A DNA stretch of 64,000 nucleotides from Streptomyces sp. NBC_01669 (GTDB lineage Bacteria; Actinomycetota; Actinomycetes; Streptomycetales; Streptomycetaceae): assembly GCF_026339735.1 (NCBI RefSeq), contig NZ_JAPEQG010000001.1, forward strand, positions 8,493,001 to 8,557,000, in the 5' to 3' direction. Below the pieces are notes generated by a model. It worked only from the letters and a program-made list of their open reading frames with translations. It did not search any database and was not told the DNA's origin. This document shows positions 1-8,960 of this stretch, piece by piece. The translations under genes and the position numbers were made by a program. The number at the start of each line of letters is the position of its first letter. Position 1 is the first letter of the stretch.

Positions 1-422
1 TCGACGAGGTCGGCGTTGCCGACCGGCACGATCGCGTCGAGCAGTCCGTCGGTGATGGCCTGGACACGAGGCCGCAGCTCGGCCACCCTGCGCGCCGTGA
101 ACGCACTGGAGACCAGGCGGCGCAGGCGGGTGTGGTCGGGCGGGTCGGAGCGGAGCATGTTGCGCAGTACGGACTCGCGTTCGGTCGCGGGCAGCCGCTG
201 CAGGAGGCGCGGATCCGACGCGTCACGGACGTCGCTGCTCAACCGGGGGTCGGACAGAGCCACGATGCCATCCTCGTAGCGCGTGACCAGCCAGGCTTCC
301 AGGCCGCCGGCGATGACGGCGCGCCGTACCGGGCCGTCCTCGCGCAGCTGTCGGTAGAGCGGGAAGGGGTCTGCCACGAAGGCCGGGTCGGCGTAGGGCA
401 GAAGGACCGGCTGCTGGCTCAT
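1..422 (-). CDS. cytochrome P450, N-terminal part (cut by window edge)
   Basis: The minus strand encodes the first about 140 residues of a cytochrome P450 monooxygenase; the haem-binding C-terminal half lies outside the window. The stretch reads like the class I bacterial P450 N-terminus: a substrate-entry segment with DPFPLYRQLRE, then VTRYEDGIVALSDPRLSSD, then SDPPDHTRLRRLVSSAFTAR, which is the family's B-C helix region that contacts the haem propionate. Two adjacent ATG codons (425 and 422) lie behind GGGAGG; the second has the better spacing, so I start there. It diverges from the FAD monooxygenase at 528 and the two probably share the regulatory region between them. Substrate unknown. 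Confidence 0.85.
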   Translation of the reverse strand, partial: MSQQPVLLPYADPAFVADPFPLYRQLREDGPVRRAVIAGGLEAWLVTRYEDGIVALSDPRLSSDVRDASDPRLLQRLPATERESVLRNMLRSDPPDHTRLRRLVSSAFTARRVAELRPRVQAITDGLLDAIVPVGNADLV

Positions 423-440
423 CATGCCTCCCAGAAGGAT

Positions 441-456
441 CCGTGAATCTTCACGG
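441..456. promoter_or_regulatory. perfect inverted repeat, candidate operator
   Basis: CCGTGAA-TC-TTCACGG is a perfect 7-2-7 inverted repeat in the 105-bp gap between the divergent P450 (start 422) and FAD monooxygenase (start 528). Its position next to the P450 start suggests a dimeric repressor site; no regulator gene is visible nearby, so the binder is unknown. A looser repeat (GGTAT at 476-480, ATACC at 496-500) follows. Confidence 0.5.
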
Positions 457-527
457 CAGATTTGCAGGTTTTGATGGTATATGTCCCAGTGAGGGATACC
501 GGGATTTCACCGAGGGCAGGGGCTGCG

Positions 528-1760
528 ATGGAACGGACCACGTGCTGTGTTGTGGGCGGCGGCCCCGCCGGAATGGTCCTCGGCCTGCTGCTGGCCCGGG
601 CCGGAGTAGCGGTCACGGTCCTGGAGAAGCACGGCGACTTCCTGCGCGACTTCCGCGGCGACACGGTGCATCCGTCCACCCTGGCGCTGCTGGACGACCT
701 CGGCCTGGCGGAGCGGTTTGCCCGTCTGCCGCAACGGCGGGTGACGACGGTCCAGTTGCCGCTCGGCCCTGACCGTTCGCTGGTCACCGTCGGAGACATC
801 GGCACGCTGCGGGGCCCCTACAACTACGTGGCGATGGTGCCGCAGTGGGACCTGCTCGACCTCCTCGCGGACGAGGCCGCTCGAGAGCCGTCGTTCTCCG
901 TGCGGATGAGCACCGAGGCGACTTCCTTCCTGGTGGAGCGCGGACGGGTCACGGGGGTGCGGTACCGCACCCCCGACGGCCGCACCGGCGAACTGCGGGC
1001 CACCCTCACGGTGGCCTGCGACGGCCGGGGCTCGCTGGCCCGGTCTCGGCCCGAACTGGGCCTGCGGAGATTCACCTGCCCCATGGACGCCTGGTGGTTC
1101 CGACTGCCACGGCGCGAGGGCGATCCGCACGGGCTCGTGGGAGGCGTCGGCGAGGGGTTCCTCACCGCCATGATCGACCGCGGGGACTACTGGCAGTGCG
1201 CGGCGCTGATCCCCAAGGGGACCGATGCCGAGCGCCGTGCCGCCGGTCTTGAGCGGTTCATGGCCGACTTCTCGGCCGGCGTTCCCTGGCTCGGGGACCG
1301 GGTGCACGGGCTGCGGTCGTGGGACGAGGTGAAGATGCTCGACGTACGGCTCGACCGCCTCCGGCGCTGGCACCGCCCGGGATTGCTGTGCATCGGTGAC
1401 GCGGCGCACGCGATGTCCCCGGTCTTCGGTATCGGCATCAACCTTGCTGTCGAAGACGCCGTCGCCACCGCCCGGTATCTCGTCGAGCCGCTGCGCAGGG
1501 GTACGGTCGGTCTGGCGGACGTACGCGCCGTACAGCGCCGGCGGTGGCCGACCACAGCCGCGACGCAGGCGCTGCAGCGATTCGCCCACGCGCGGGTCAT
1601 CGCACCCGTACTGGAGGGACGCCCGCCCTTCGGTAACGCCAAGCGGTCACAGCGGATGGCCGAACTGTTGACCACCTCGCGGTGGCTCAAGCGAGTGCCG
1701 GCGTACTTCATCGCCTACGGCGCGGTACGCGAGCGTCCACCCACCGCGTCCATGCGATGA
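528..1760 (+). CDS. FAD-dependent monooxygenase (PHBH/UbiH class)
   Basis: A 410-residue flavoprotein of the class A aromatic hydroxylase family. The N-terminus has the Rossmann FAD motif VVGGGPAGMVLGLLLARAG followed by the acidic end of the second beta strand (VLEKHG). The C-terminal half has the family's GDAAHAMSPVFGIGIN motif, which binds the FAD ribityl and pyrophosphate. Such enzymes use NAD(P)H and O2 to hydroxylate aromatic substrates. ATG 528 is chosen because GCAGGGG lies just upstream; a longer in-frame start at 462 lacks one. Divergent from a P450, so both may belong to one oxidative or detoxification unit (inference). Confidence 0.85.
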   Translation: MERTTCCVVGGGPAGMVLGLLLARAGVAVTVLEKHGDFLRDFRGDTVHPSTLALLDDLGLAERFARLPQRRVTTVQLPLGPDRSLVTVGDIGTLRGPYNYVAMVPQWDLLDLLADEAAREPSFSVRMSTEATSFLVERGRVTGVRYRTPDGRTGELRATLTVACDGRGSLARSRPELGLRRFTCPMDAWWFRLPRREGDPHGLVGGVGEGFLTAMIDRGDYWQCAALIPKGTDAERRAAGLERFMADFSAGVPWLGDRVHGLRSWDEVKMLDVRLDRLRRWHRPGLLCIGDAAHAMSPVFGIGINLAVEDAVATARYLVEPLRRGTVGLADVRAVQRRRWPTTAATQALQRFAHARVIAPVLEGRPPFGNAKRSQRMAELLTTSRWLKRVPAYFIAYGAVRERPPTASMR

Positions 1761-1819
1761 GCCCCTGCTCCTGGCCTGACCTGGCCCGGCCCCGTCCTCG
1801 CTTCTGGCCCACGGACCCC

Positions 1820-2149
1820 TCAATACGTCCGCGGCCCGGCCACCGAAGCGGGGCCGGACGACACCAATGAGGGCGCGATCGCCCGCGTCCCGGGAACGCG
1901 GGACGTGCCGGCCGGGCTGGAACACGCGGCTTCCGGTATCCCGGCCTGCAGCCAGGGAGCGGAGACTGATCTGGTCACCCGCCCGTCCCCCATTGTGGCG
2001 GGTGGCGACGATGTAGTCGGCGTATCCCGCGTCGAGGCCGCCTCGGGGGCGAAGGCGCGCCGAGGCATCCTGCGGAAGGCGGTCTCGACAGCGGGGGTGC
2101 GGATCCGGTCGGCGCCGACGAGCTGGTCGGTCAGCCGGTTCCGCACCAT
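1820..2149 (-). pseudogene. remnant of PCMT/FxLD-type protein methyltransferase
   Basis: The minus strand starts like a protein-L-isoaspartate-type methyltransferase: RIRTPAVETAFRRMPRRAFAPEA matches the family's N-terminal signature (I-R-T-P-x-V-x-x-A-F-...-P-R-x-x-F-x-P). The reading frame then shifts: LDAGYADYIVATRHNGG follows in a different frame, and the SAM-binding core is missing. Only about 80-100 residues remain. It sits directly downstream of the ABC transporter on the same strand, so it may be the dead end of a former peptide-modification operon (inference; methyltransferases of this type occur with lanthipeptide genes). The rest of the gap 1761-2227 shows no gene. Confidence 0.55.
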
Positions 2150-2227
2150 GGAGGGAGCCCCGGCCCGAGCGGATGTGGCGGGGGGTGGGGGAGCTCGGCG
2201 GCACGACCGTCCTTTCGGTCTGCGGGG

Positions 2228-4222
2228 TCAGGAGTGGTCCGGGACGGGCGGGGTGCTGGGGTTCGGTACCTGGGCGCGGGAATCCGGTGCGTACTGGGCG
2301 GCCTGGGTGTGGAACATGGCTGCGTACCGTCCGTCTGCGGCGATCAGTTCATCGTGGGTGCCGTGTTCGCTCAGGCGTCCCTGGGTGAGGACGTAGATGG
2401 TGTCGGCGTGGCGGACACCGGACATGCGGTGAGTGACCAGGACCACGGCCCGGTGTGGCCCGGCGAGTTGGCGGATGCGGTTGAAGGCGGCGATCTCCGC
2501 TTCGGGGTCGAGCGCGGAGGTGGGTTCGTCGACGATCAGGACGCTGTCCGCGGGGCACGTGGAGCTGCGCCAGTGCGTACGGGCGAGTCCGATTTTCTGC
2601 CACTCGCCTCCGGAGAGCTCCGAGGCACCGCGGAACATCCGGGCCAGCAGGCTCCGCAGACCGTGGGGCAGTTTCGCGATGACCGGGGAGGCACCTGCGT
2701 AGTCGACAGAGGGCTCCAGTTCCTCGTGCTCGGCATCCTGGTCGGGGCGGCCGATGCGGATGTTCAGGGCGGCTGTCACCGGCCAGCGCTGGAAATCCTG
2801 TGTCAGCAGTGCGACGCGGTCGAACACCTGGGCGCGGTCCAGGCCGGTCAGTTCGGATTCGCCCCAGCGCACCGTGCCGCTCTGCGGCAGCAGCAGGCCC
2901 GCCAGGACCTTCATCAGGGTGCTCTTGCCCGATCCGTTTTCGCCCACCACTGCGGTCACCGACCCCATGGGGAGAGTGATCGAGACCCCGTCCAGTGCCG
3001 GAGCGTCGCGGTCCGGGTAGCGGTAGGTGACCTTGTCGAGGACGACCTGTTCGACCTGGTGCGGCACGGGTTCCCCGCCCGAGGGGATGGCTCGTCCTGC
3101 GGCCTCGGCCAGGAACCTGTCGTGGTCCTGGACGTAAAGACTCTCCTCGTGCAGCTGGTTGACGTTCATGACCAGCGCGCCCAGGCTCGCGGAGCCGGAG
3201 CGTACGGCGATCACGGCGGTGCCGGCCACGGCAAGACTCATGTGCCCGGCCGTGATCAGCCAGAACATCACCCCGTACGTGCCTGCCATGGCCAGACCGG
3301 ACAGGGCAGCGGCCACCAGCTCGGTCAGGGCCTTGCCGTTGGCGAGCCGCTTCTGCTCGGCCTCGGCGCTCTCGGCCATCCCCTTGTACTTGTCCAACAG
3401 GAACGGGCCGACCGAGTGGATCCGCACTTCCTGGGCCGCGCTGCGCTCGGTGAGGAGGTTGCCGATGAGGCGGCTGGCGCGCACATGCTCGACCCAGGTC
3501 ATCACCGACACATAGCGCTCCTGCGCCACCCGCATGGCTCCCCAGCCGCGCGGTGCCGCGATCAGCAGCAGCATGGGCAGCAGCGCGGGGTGCAGGATGG
3601 TCAGGACGCTTGCTGTGGCGATCAGAGAGATCGTTCCGTTCAGTGCGGCGACGCAGGCGCTGATCATGCGTCGGGCCGAGGCGGCACCGTATTGCGCGAC
3701 ATCGATCAGGCGCCGGAACTCCGGGTCCTCGATGGCCTCCAGCTCGACCGCGGTGGCTGCGGCCAGGTACTCGGTGGTCGCGATCCGTTCCACCAGGGGC
3801 TCCAGGCGCCCGGCCCGTGAAGTGGACCAGCCGGCGAGGCCGGCGTTCACCACCGCGACGACCGCGCCGGCGATCAACGCGGGAAGGGCGCCGTACAGGC
3901 GGTCGACAGGCGTGCCGCTGCCGAGCAGGGCATGCATCACGGCGTTGACCGCGAGCAGGCTGACGGCTGCCGCGATGCCCTGGCCGATCTCACTGACCCC
4001 GACTGCCAGCAGCGCGGGCCGGTCGGCGGACCAGGCCCTGCGCAGGGTTCTGCCGACCAGTCGGGGCATGGCACGAATGGCCGAGAGCATGTTCAAGTCG
4101 AGCCGTGCACGTTCATGTTCGGCCCAGCCCATGTCGTAGCGCAGGGGCCCGCCGAACAGCTCGTGCTCGGCTGCGGAGACTGTCGGCTCGACCATCCGCA
4201 CCCGGCGCAGATACCGCTTCAC
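2228..4222 (-). CDS. ABC transporter, permease and ATPase fused
   Basis: A 664-residue half-transporter: an N-terminal six-helix membrane domain (about residues 70-340) followed by a nucleotide-binding domain. The ATPase has Walker A GENGSGKST (about 425), the Q-loop LLTQDF, the signature LSGGE (about 533), Walker B LIVDEPTSALDP (about 560) and the H-loop VTHRMSG, so it should be catalytically complete. The organisation is that of type I exporters for peptides or lipids, acting as a dimer in the cytoplasmic membrane. It starts with GTG at 4222, overlapping the TGA of the Nudix-like gene by four bases (GTGA), indicating translational coupling. Substrate unknown; the neighbouring methyltransferase remnant hints at a peptide product. 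Confidence 0.85.
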   Translation of the reverse strand: MKRYLRRVRMVEPTVSAAEHELFGGPLRYDMGWAEHERARLDLNMLSAIRAMPRLVGRTLRRAWSADRPALLAVGVSEIGQGIAAAVSLLAVNAVMHALLGSGTPVDRLYGALPALIAGAVVAVVNAGLAGWSTSRAGRLEPLVERIATTEYLAAATAVELEAIEDPEFRRLIDVAQYGAASARRMISACVAALNGTISLIATASVLTILHPALLPMLLLIAAPRGWGAMRVAQERYVSVMTWVEHVRASRLIGNLLTERSAAQEVRIHSVGPFLLDKYKGMAESAEAEQKRLANGKALTELVAAALSGLAMAGTYGVMFWLITAGHMSLAVAGTAVIAVRSGSASLGALVMNVNQLHEESLYVQDHDRFLAEAAGRAIPSGGEPVPHQVEQVVLDKVTYRYPDRDAPALDGVSITLPMGSVTAVVGENGSGKSTLMKVLAGLLLPQSGTVRWGESELTGLDRAQVFDRVALLTQDFQRWPVTAALNIRIGRPDQDAEHEELEPSVDYAGASPVIAKLPHGLRSLLARMFRGASELSGGEWQKIGLARTHWRSSTCPADSVLIVDEPTSALDPEAEIAAFNRIRQLAGPHRAVVLVTHRMSGVRHADTIYVLTQGRLSEHGTHDELIAADGRYAAMFHTQAAQYAPDSRAQVPNPSTPPVPDHS

Positions 4223-4677
4223 GATGCGCCTCCCCGGGTGGGAACAGGCCAGTGCAGGGCCAGGTACGTGCGCCTCTCGGCGAGCAAGCGGCAGATCGCC
4301 ACGGTGTAGGGCCGGCAGTCCTGCGACGCCTTGCCCACGGCAGCCCGGAACAGCCCATCGTGCCTGTCGGGCTCAGCATGGTGAGGCTCGCCGCTCCAGG
4401 ATTGCGCCACGAACGCCGGGGTGATCCGGTCCTTGCCGAGGGGGACGTCACGCATCAGGCCGCAGAACTCCTGACGATGCGGGTCGACATCGATCCCGGA
4501 CTCCACGCGTGCTGCCTGATCGAGCGACTCACCCTCTTCCAGGTGGTCGCCCGCCCCTGGGAGTTGTTCCGGCGCAGGGTCGGAACCGCCGGCTCTGCGG
4601 ACGGACAGGACATGTCCGTGCGAGCGGAACAATAACCGGACAGCATCTGCCATCAAACGGTAACGATCGTTGGTCAC
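4219..4677 (-). CDS. Nudix-like protein with degenerate Nudix box
   Basis: A 152-residue protein with a Nudix hydrolase layout: an N-terminal VLSVRRAG strand, an LPGAGDHLEEGESLDQAA segment, and a C-terminal ALHWP motif. The Nudix box should read GX5EX7REUXEEXGU. Here the part after DQAAR goes straight to VESGIDV, so three or four residues carrying the REXXEE metal ligands are missing. Hydrolysis is therefore doubtful and the protein may be inactive or only bind nucleotides. GTG 4677 is chosen over GTG 4701 because GAGGGGG lies eight bases upstream of it. It is coupled by GTGA to the ABC transporter. Confidence 0.6.
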   Translation of the reverse strand: MTNDRYRLMADAVRLLFRSHGHVLSVRRAGGSDPAPEQLPGAGDHLEEGESLDQAARVESGIDVDPHRQEFCGLMRDVPLGKDRITPAFVAQSWSGEPHHAEPDRHDGLFRAAVGKASQDCRPYTVAICRLLAERRTYLALHWPVPTRGGAS

Positions 4678-4854
4678 GCGAAGGTCCCCCTCTTCTGCCA
4701 CTCCACCGTGGGCCAGCCTCGCGCGGTCACGGCCTCGCCGCCATACCGCGGCCCGTAGGCCGGAGCGCCGGCTGCGTCCGCCGCTGCGAAGCGGACCAGG
4801 GCGTATTTCTCAGGTCGGCCTGCCGAGGCTGCCCAACTTGCGCGGCGGGATGCC

Positions 4855-5170
4855 ATGCTCCCCGGGCTCGGCGAGCGCCGTCACCGAGCCGGGCGGCATC
4901 GACCCTCTGGTGAACAACGTCGGAGTGGGGGACGCCGTCCTGCCGGTCGGCGCCTCGACAGCGACGACACTCAGTGGATCCGCATTTTCGACCTCAACCT
5001 GCTCAGCACCGCCCCCGAGTCGCTCTGCCCAAGGGTTGTTCCGTCATTCCTGGTGCCGGCAGAGCGGTGAACACTCGGTCCCAGGTGTCATCGATCGCCC
5101 AGTTCCGAAGACGACCGTCGGCGCCCTTCCACGAGCCGAACTCCGCAGGCAGAACCATCCACGGAGATCC
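4855..5170 (+). pseudogene. decayed short-chain dehydrogenase (SDR) fragment
   Basis: Pieces of an SDR are spread over two or three forward frames: GGIDPLVNNVGVGDA (the NNxG motif region), then WIRIFDLNLLS (helix alpha-E with the conserved Asn) in another frame, and VSSIAQF (beta-5, catalytic Ser region) in a third. The Rossmann start and the YxxxK region are not recognisable. The order is that of a normal SDR, so this is a frameshifted relic. The 4702-4854 stretch upstream shows nothing convincing. Confidence 0.5.
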
Positions 5171-5271
5171 TGTCCGGTTACTTCCGGGCGATCGCGTCGA
5201 TCACCTGGCGACCCATCGAGCGTCGGTCAACACACCCGGATCACCGACGGCCCGCCCACAGTCGCAACGCC

Positions 5272-5583
5272 TCAGAACCACGCCATCGACTTGTCGAGCA
5301 CTCCTCCCACCGCACCGTAAATGCTGCACCGGACGGAGTGCCGTGCCTTGCGGCGGAGGGCGACCCCCACGAGGAAGGAGAGCGTGAAGAGCCCACCAAG
5401 GACTACTGCTACCACCGGGTTGTAGACGAAGTAGACGAAGCACGCGACGCCAACCCAGACCAGGATCGGTAGGAGAGAGCCGCGTAGAACCTTCCAGAAC
5501 GTGATCCGTACCGTCCCAGGCGGCAGCACACGCGCATTCCACACCTCGATGTGGTTCCTGGTCACGCAGTGCTCAAGGCGCAT
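5272..5583 (-). CDS. small two-helix membrane protein, unknown function
   Basis: A 103-residue protein with a basic N-terminus and two adjacent hydrophobic segments (LPILVWVGVACFVYFVYN and VVAVVLGGLFTLSFLVGVAL), followed by a short soluble tail RRKARHSVRCSIYG. I do not recognise the family. No strong ribosome binding site precedes ATG 5583. Codon pattern and membrane hydrophobicity make it a plausible gene; its 5' side carries a 9-bp inverted repeat (5594-5626). Confidence 0.5.
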   Translation of the reverse strand: MRLEHCVTRNHIEVWNARVLPPGTVRITFWKVLRGSLLPILVWVGVACFVYFVYNPVVAVVLGGLFTLSFLVGVALRRKARHSVRCSIYGAVGGVLDKSMAWF

Positions 5584-5593
5584 GGAGTCATCA

Positions 5594-5626
5594 GATCACC
5601 ACCAGTTCCTGACTGACGTGGTGATC
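5594..5626. promoter_or_regulatory. inverted repeat upstream of small membrane gene
   Basis: GATCACCAC and GTGGTGATC form a perfect 9-bp inverted repeat with a 15-bp spacer, ending 11 bp before the start of the minus-strand membrane gene. It could be an operator or a leader hairpin of that gene; it is too far from the MFS stop (5772) to be its obvious terminator. Confidence 0.35.
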
Positions 5627-5771
5627 CGTAAGAAATCGCCTCTGCTCGGTCAGCCTGCGAACCCTGACAGGATGTGCCATCACGCCTCCCCACGCCCGTC
5701 GAACGTGTCGTCACATCCAACCGGAGCAGGAATCCCCAGCACCAACCCGGTGATCGCTTCCGGTCACCGCA

Positions 5772-7345
5772 CTAGAGGAGCGTGGTGAGTCCCGGTTCGG
5801 TGGACGATTGCGTCGAGCCTTTTGTCTTGCCTACGCCTCGCAGGAAGCCGAGTGAGAAGAGACCCGCTCCGGCCATGACGACGGCCGCGCCGACTGACGC
5901 GACGCCCATTCCGTGGGTGAAGGCGTCACGTGCAGCCGCCAATACGGCGTCTGCCATGGCGGCCGGGAGATTGGCTGCCGTCGCGCCGCCCAGGGTTTCG
6001 CGTACTGCTTCGGCGTGCGGCATGTCGGATGGCAGGGCGTCGGACATGTCCCGGCTGTAGACCGCGGCTCCGATGGAGCCGAGGACGGCCATGCCCAGGG
6101 CTCCACCCAGTTCCTGACCCGACTCGAGTACGGCCGCGGCTGAACCCGCGCGCTGCGGTGGGGCCGCGCCCAGGGCGAGTTCGTTGGCGAGGGTCATGGC
6201 GGCGACCAGCCCGCCGGCATAGACGGAGGCGCCGACGAGGGTGAACCAAAGGGCCGAGTCAGTACGTACCTGGGTCAGCCAGAGGAAACCGCAGGCGGAG
6301 ACGAGGAAGCCGCCGCCCATGACATACGCACGGTCGATCCGCTGTGCGAGCGCCGCCCCGATCGGGGCCATGACGGCCACGCCCGCGGCCGGCACCAGGC
6401 TCCACAGCGCGGCTGTGAACGGGCTCAGGCCGAGCACGGACTGCAGATACTGGGTGAGGAAGACGGCCAGCCCACCGTGGCGAACATAGCGAGCAGATTG
6501 GCGAGCACAGGGCCGCCGAAGGCGCGCCGGCCCAGGAGGCCGAGGTCGATCATGGGATGAGCGAGGTGCCTCTGGCGACGTACGAATGCGAAGCCGAGCA
6601 CGAGTCCCACGGTGATGCCGAGAACGGGCAGCGGTTCGTAGCCGTGCCGGGCCCACTCCTTGATGCCGTAGATGACCGGGAGCAAAGCGCCGAGTGAGAG
6701 CGCCGCACTCAGCGGGTCGAGGCGGCCTCGGACGGCTGGTGTGGACTCTGGCACCAGGAAGGGCACCAGCGCGAGCAGCAGCACCATGGCAGGCAGGTTG
6801 ATCAGGAACACCGAGCCCCACCAGTAGTGTTCCAGCAGCAGACCACTGACCACCGGTCCCAGTGAGATCCCGGTGGTCATGACGGCCGTCCAGATGGTCA
6901 CCGCCTTCCCGCGCTGCTTCTCGTCACGGAAGAGGTTGCGGATCAGGGCGAGGGTCGAGGGCATCAGGGCGGCGCCGCCGAGTCCGAGCAGCGCGCGCAC
7001 GGCGATGAGCAGGTCGGCGGAGTGCGCGTACGCGGCGGCCACCGAGGCCGCGCCGAAGACCGCGGCTCCCGTGAGGACCAGCGTGCGCCGCCCGATCCGG
7101 TCGCCGAGCGCGCCCATCGTGATGAGCAGCCCGGCGAGTACGAAGCCGTACATGTCGAGAATCCACAACTGCTGTGTGGCGCTGGGCTCCAGGTCCTGGC
7201 TGATGTAAGGGATCGCGAAGTACAGGATCGAGACGTCCATCGAGACGAGGAGCAGTGGCAGCATCAGGACACCGAGGGCGACCCATTCCTTGCGGCCCGC
7301 GCGGGGGCCGGGTGTGTTCTCCATGGTGGTACGGAATCGGGTCAT
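5772..7345 (-). pseudogene. MFS drug efflux transporter (DHA2/EmrB-QacA type), frameshifted
   Basis: Two overlapping reading frames together encode a full 14-helix DHA2 antiporter of about 525 residues. The first frame starts at ATG 7345 (or 7324) and carries motif A (GALGDRIGRR) and the AVRALLGLGGAALMPS region. Homology then continues in the next frame (LAVFLTQYLQSVLGLSP onward) to the stop at 5772. The break is at the CCC run 6471-6473 (GGG on the coding strand): one extra G restores a continuous protein. This is either a real single-base deletion or a sequencing error in a homopolymer. It diverges from the GntR-TetR regulator at 7438, which presumably controls it. Confidence 0.75.
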
Positions 7346-7367
7346 CACGTACGCCGCAAACAGATGC

Positions 7368-7425
7368 CTAGTGCACTCTGCTGTACCCCCTGTCAAAAGG
7401 GCGGGGAGGGCAACCAGTGCACTAG
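7368..7425. promoter_or_regulatory. paired palindromic operator candidates, AGTGCACT
   Basis: CTAGTGCACT (7368-7377) and AGTGCACTAG (7416-7425) are exact inverted copies of one another, each containing the 8-bp palindrome AGTGCACT, centred 46 bp apart between the divergent MFS gene and its regulator. One copy ends 12 bp before the regulator's ATG, so it likely mediates autoregulation; the other is near the MFS promoter. Confidence 0.6.
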
Positions 7426-7437
7426 TACGGTGAGGGC

Positions 7438-8367
7438 ATGGCCACCGAACCGCCCTACCTCCGCATCGCCGGGGATCTCCGCCGCCGCATCGCCTCGGGC
7501 GAGCTGGCCCCTGGCGACCGAGTCCCCTCCACCCGGCGTATCACGCAGGAATGGAGCGTCGCGATGGCGACCGCGACAAAGGCGCTCACCACGCTGAACC
7601 AGGAGGGACTGGTGCGGGCCGTGCCTGGTGTCGGCACGGTAGTTGCGGAGACAGGGCGAGAGCGCAACGCGCCCCCCGGTCAGCGTCTCACCCGCGAGCG
7701 CATCATCCGTGCCGCGATCGCGCTCGTCGACGCGGAGGGTCTCGCCGCGCTCTCCATGAGGCGAGTCGCAACCGAGTTCGGTACCTCCACCATGGCGCTC
7801 TACCGCCATGTCCCGAACAAGGGAGAGCTCATACGGCTGATGTCGGAAGCGGTGTTCAGCGGGGGACCGTCCGGCCCACCACCGGCGGGTTGGCGTCCGC
7901 GGCTGGAGCGGGAGGCGCGGTGGTTGTGGGGTCAGTACGAGCAACATCCCTGGCTGGCGAGAGCCGTGGCCGCCCTCACTCGGCCGATGGCTTCGCCCCA
8001 TGCGATGCAGTACACCGAGCGGGCCCTGAGCGCCTTGAGCGGGCTCGGCCTTACCCCGGATCAGATGATCCATGTCCACCTCACGCTTCTCGGATACGCC
8101 CAAGGCGTCGCGATGGCCGTTGAGCTGGAATCCCAGGCGCGGCAGGACACCGGAATGACAGCCGAGGAATGGATGACATCCAATGAGCCACGGATGGAAG
8201 CAATCCAGACGACCCAGTCTTATCCGATCCTGTCCACGCTCTTCGACCAGGACGGGTTCGAACTCGACCTCGGCACCCTCTTCGAATTCGGGCTCGCGCG
8301 GATGCTGGACGGACTCGAGTCACTCCTCGATCGGCTTCCGAGGGAGCCTTCGCGGTGGAGCCTCTGA
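7438..8367 (+). CDS. GntR-TetR double-HTH transcriptional regulator
   Basis: A 309-residue regulator with two DNA-binding modules in series. Residues about 5-70 are a GntR winged helix (YLRIAGDLRRRIASGELAPGDRVPST, then ATKALTTLNQEGLVRAVPGVGTVV). Residues about 83-130 are a TetR HTH (RIIRAAIALVDAEGLAALSMRRVA, then TSTMALYRHVPNKGEL). The rest is an all-helical TetR C-terminal ligand and dimer domain. The 'MALYRHV' and C-terminal style match the TetR/tetracycline-type repressors that guard MFS pumps, and the MFS gene diverges from it. ATG 7438 follows GGTGAGGG. Likely a repressor released by the pump's substrate (inference). Confidence 0.85.
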   Translation: MATEPPYLRIAGDLRRRIASGELAPGDRVPSTRRITQEWSVAMATATKALTTLNQEGLVRAVPGVGTVVAETGRERNAPPGQRLTRERIIRAAIALVDAEGLAALSMRRVATEFGTSTMALYRHVPNKGELIRLMSEAVFSGGPSGPPPAGWRPRLEREARWLWGQYEQHPWLARAVAALTRPMASPHAMQYTERALSALSGLGLTPDQMIHVHLTLLGYAQGVAMAVELESQARQDTGMTAEEWMTSNEPRMEAIQTTQSYPILSTLFDQDGFELDLGTLFEFGLARMLDGLESLLDRLPREPSRWSL

Positions 8368-8437
8368 CGTGTCGGTGCCACTGCCTGTTGGGCCGCGACG
8401 CCTGGCAGGGCAAGGTTTGCTGCGACGACGTGTCCGG

Positions 8438-8960
8438 TAGGTGACACGCATCAAGAACCGGATGCGCGGGCTTCTCGCACCCGGATCCACCCCTCCATGG
8501 AGCGGGTCCTGGGGCCCCGTCTTGACCATCCGGCCGTTCCGGCCCTGCTCGAACGCTGCGGCTCCCCGGTCAGCCATGTGAGGAAGGCAGGACGGCGAGG
8601 ACTGGTCACCCTGCTGCGGCCCAAGGCCCCGCTCATGGCTGGACGTGTCGTCGAAGACATACTCGCCGCCCTCGACGAACAGAGGGTCGTCGTCCCTGGC
8701 GCCGACGCTGCCGCGCTGACCCGGCATCGGGGTCAGGACCGCAGCCCGGATCCTCATCGACGTCGGCGACGGCACCGCCTTCGCAACCGTCTGACGTCCG
8801 GCGGCCTACGCCGCCCCTGCGCCTGCCACGCACAGATCCGGCTCGTGCATCCGCGGCAAGTACCCCTCCCGACGCGGGAGCAAGCAACTCTAAGGAGCCT
8901 TCTACCTTGCCGCCTTCGCCTCACGGGCCTACTACGCGCCACCGTGAGTGGAACCAGTGC
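8438..8960 (+). pseudogene. IS110-family transposase relic
   Basis: Fragments of an IS110 DEDD transposase lie in order but in different frames: TRIKNRMRGLL, then HPAVPALLERCGSP with RKAGRRGLVTLLRPKAP and ALDEQRVVVPGADAAAL, then RTAARILIDVGDGTAFATV, PAAYAAPAPATHRSGS and IRGKYPSRREQAT. The catalytic N-terminal DEDD domain is gone, and there are internal deletions and stops. No terminal repeats were found. It documents an old insertion next to the regulator gene. Confidence 0.65.
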
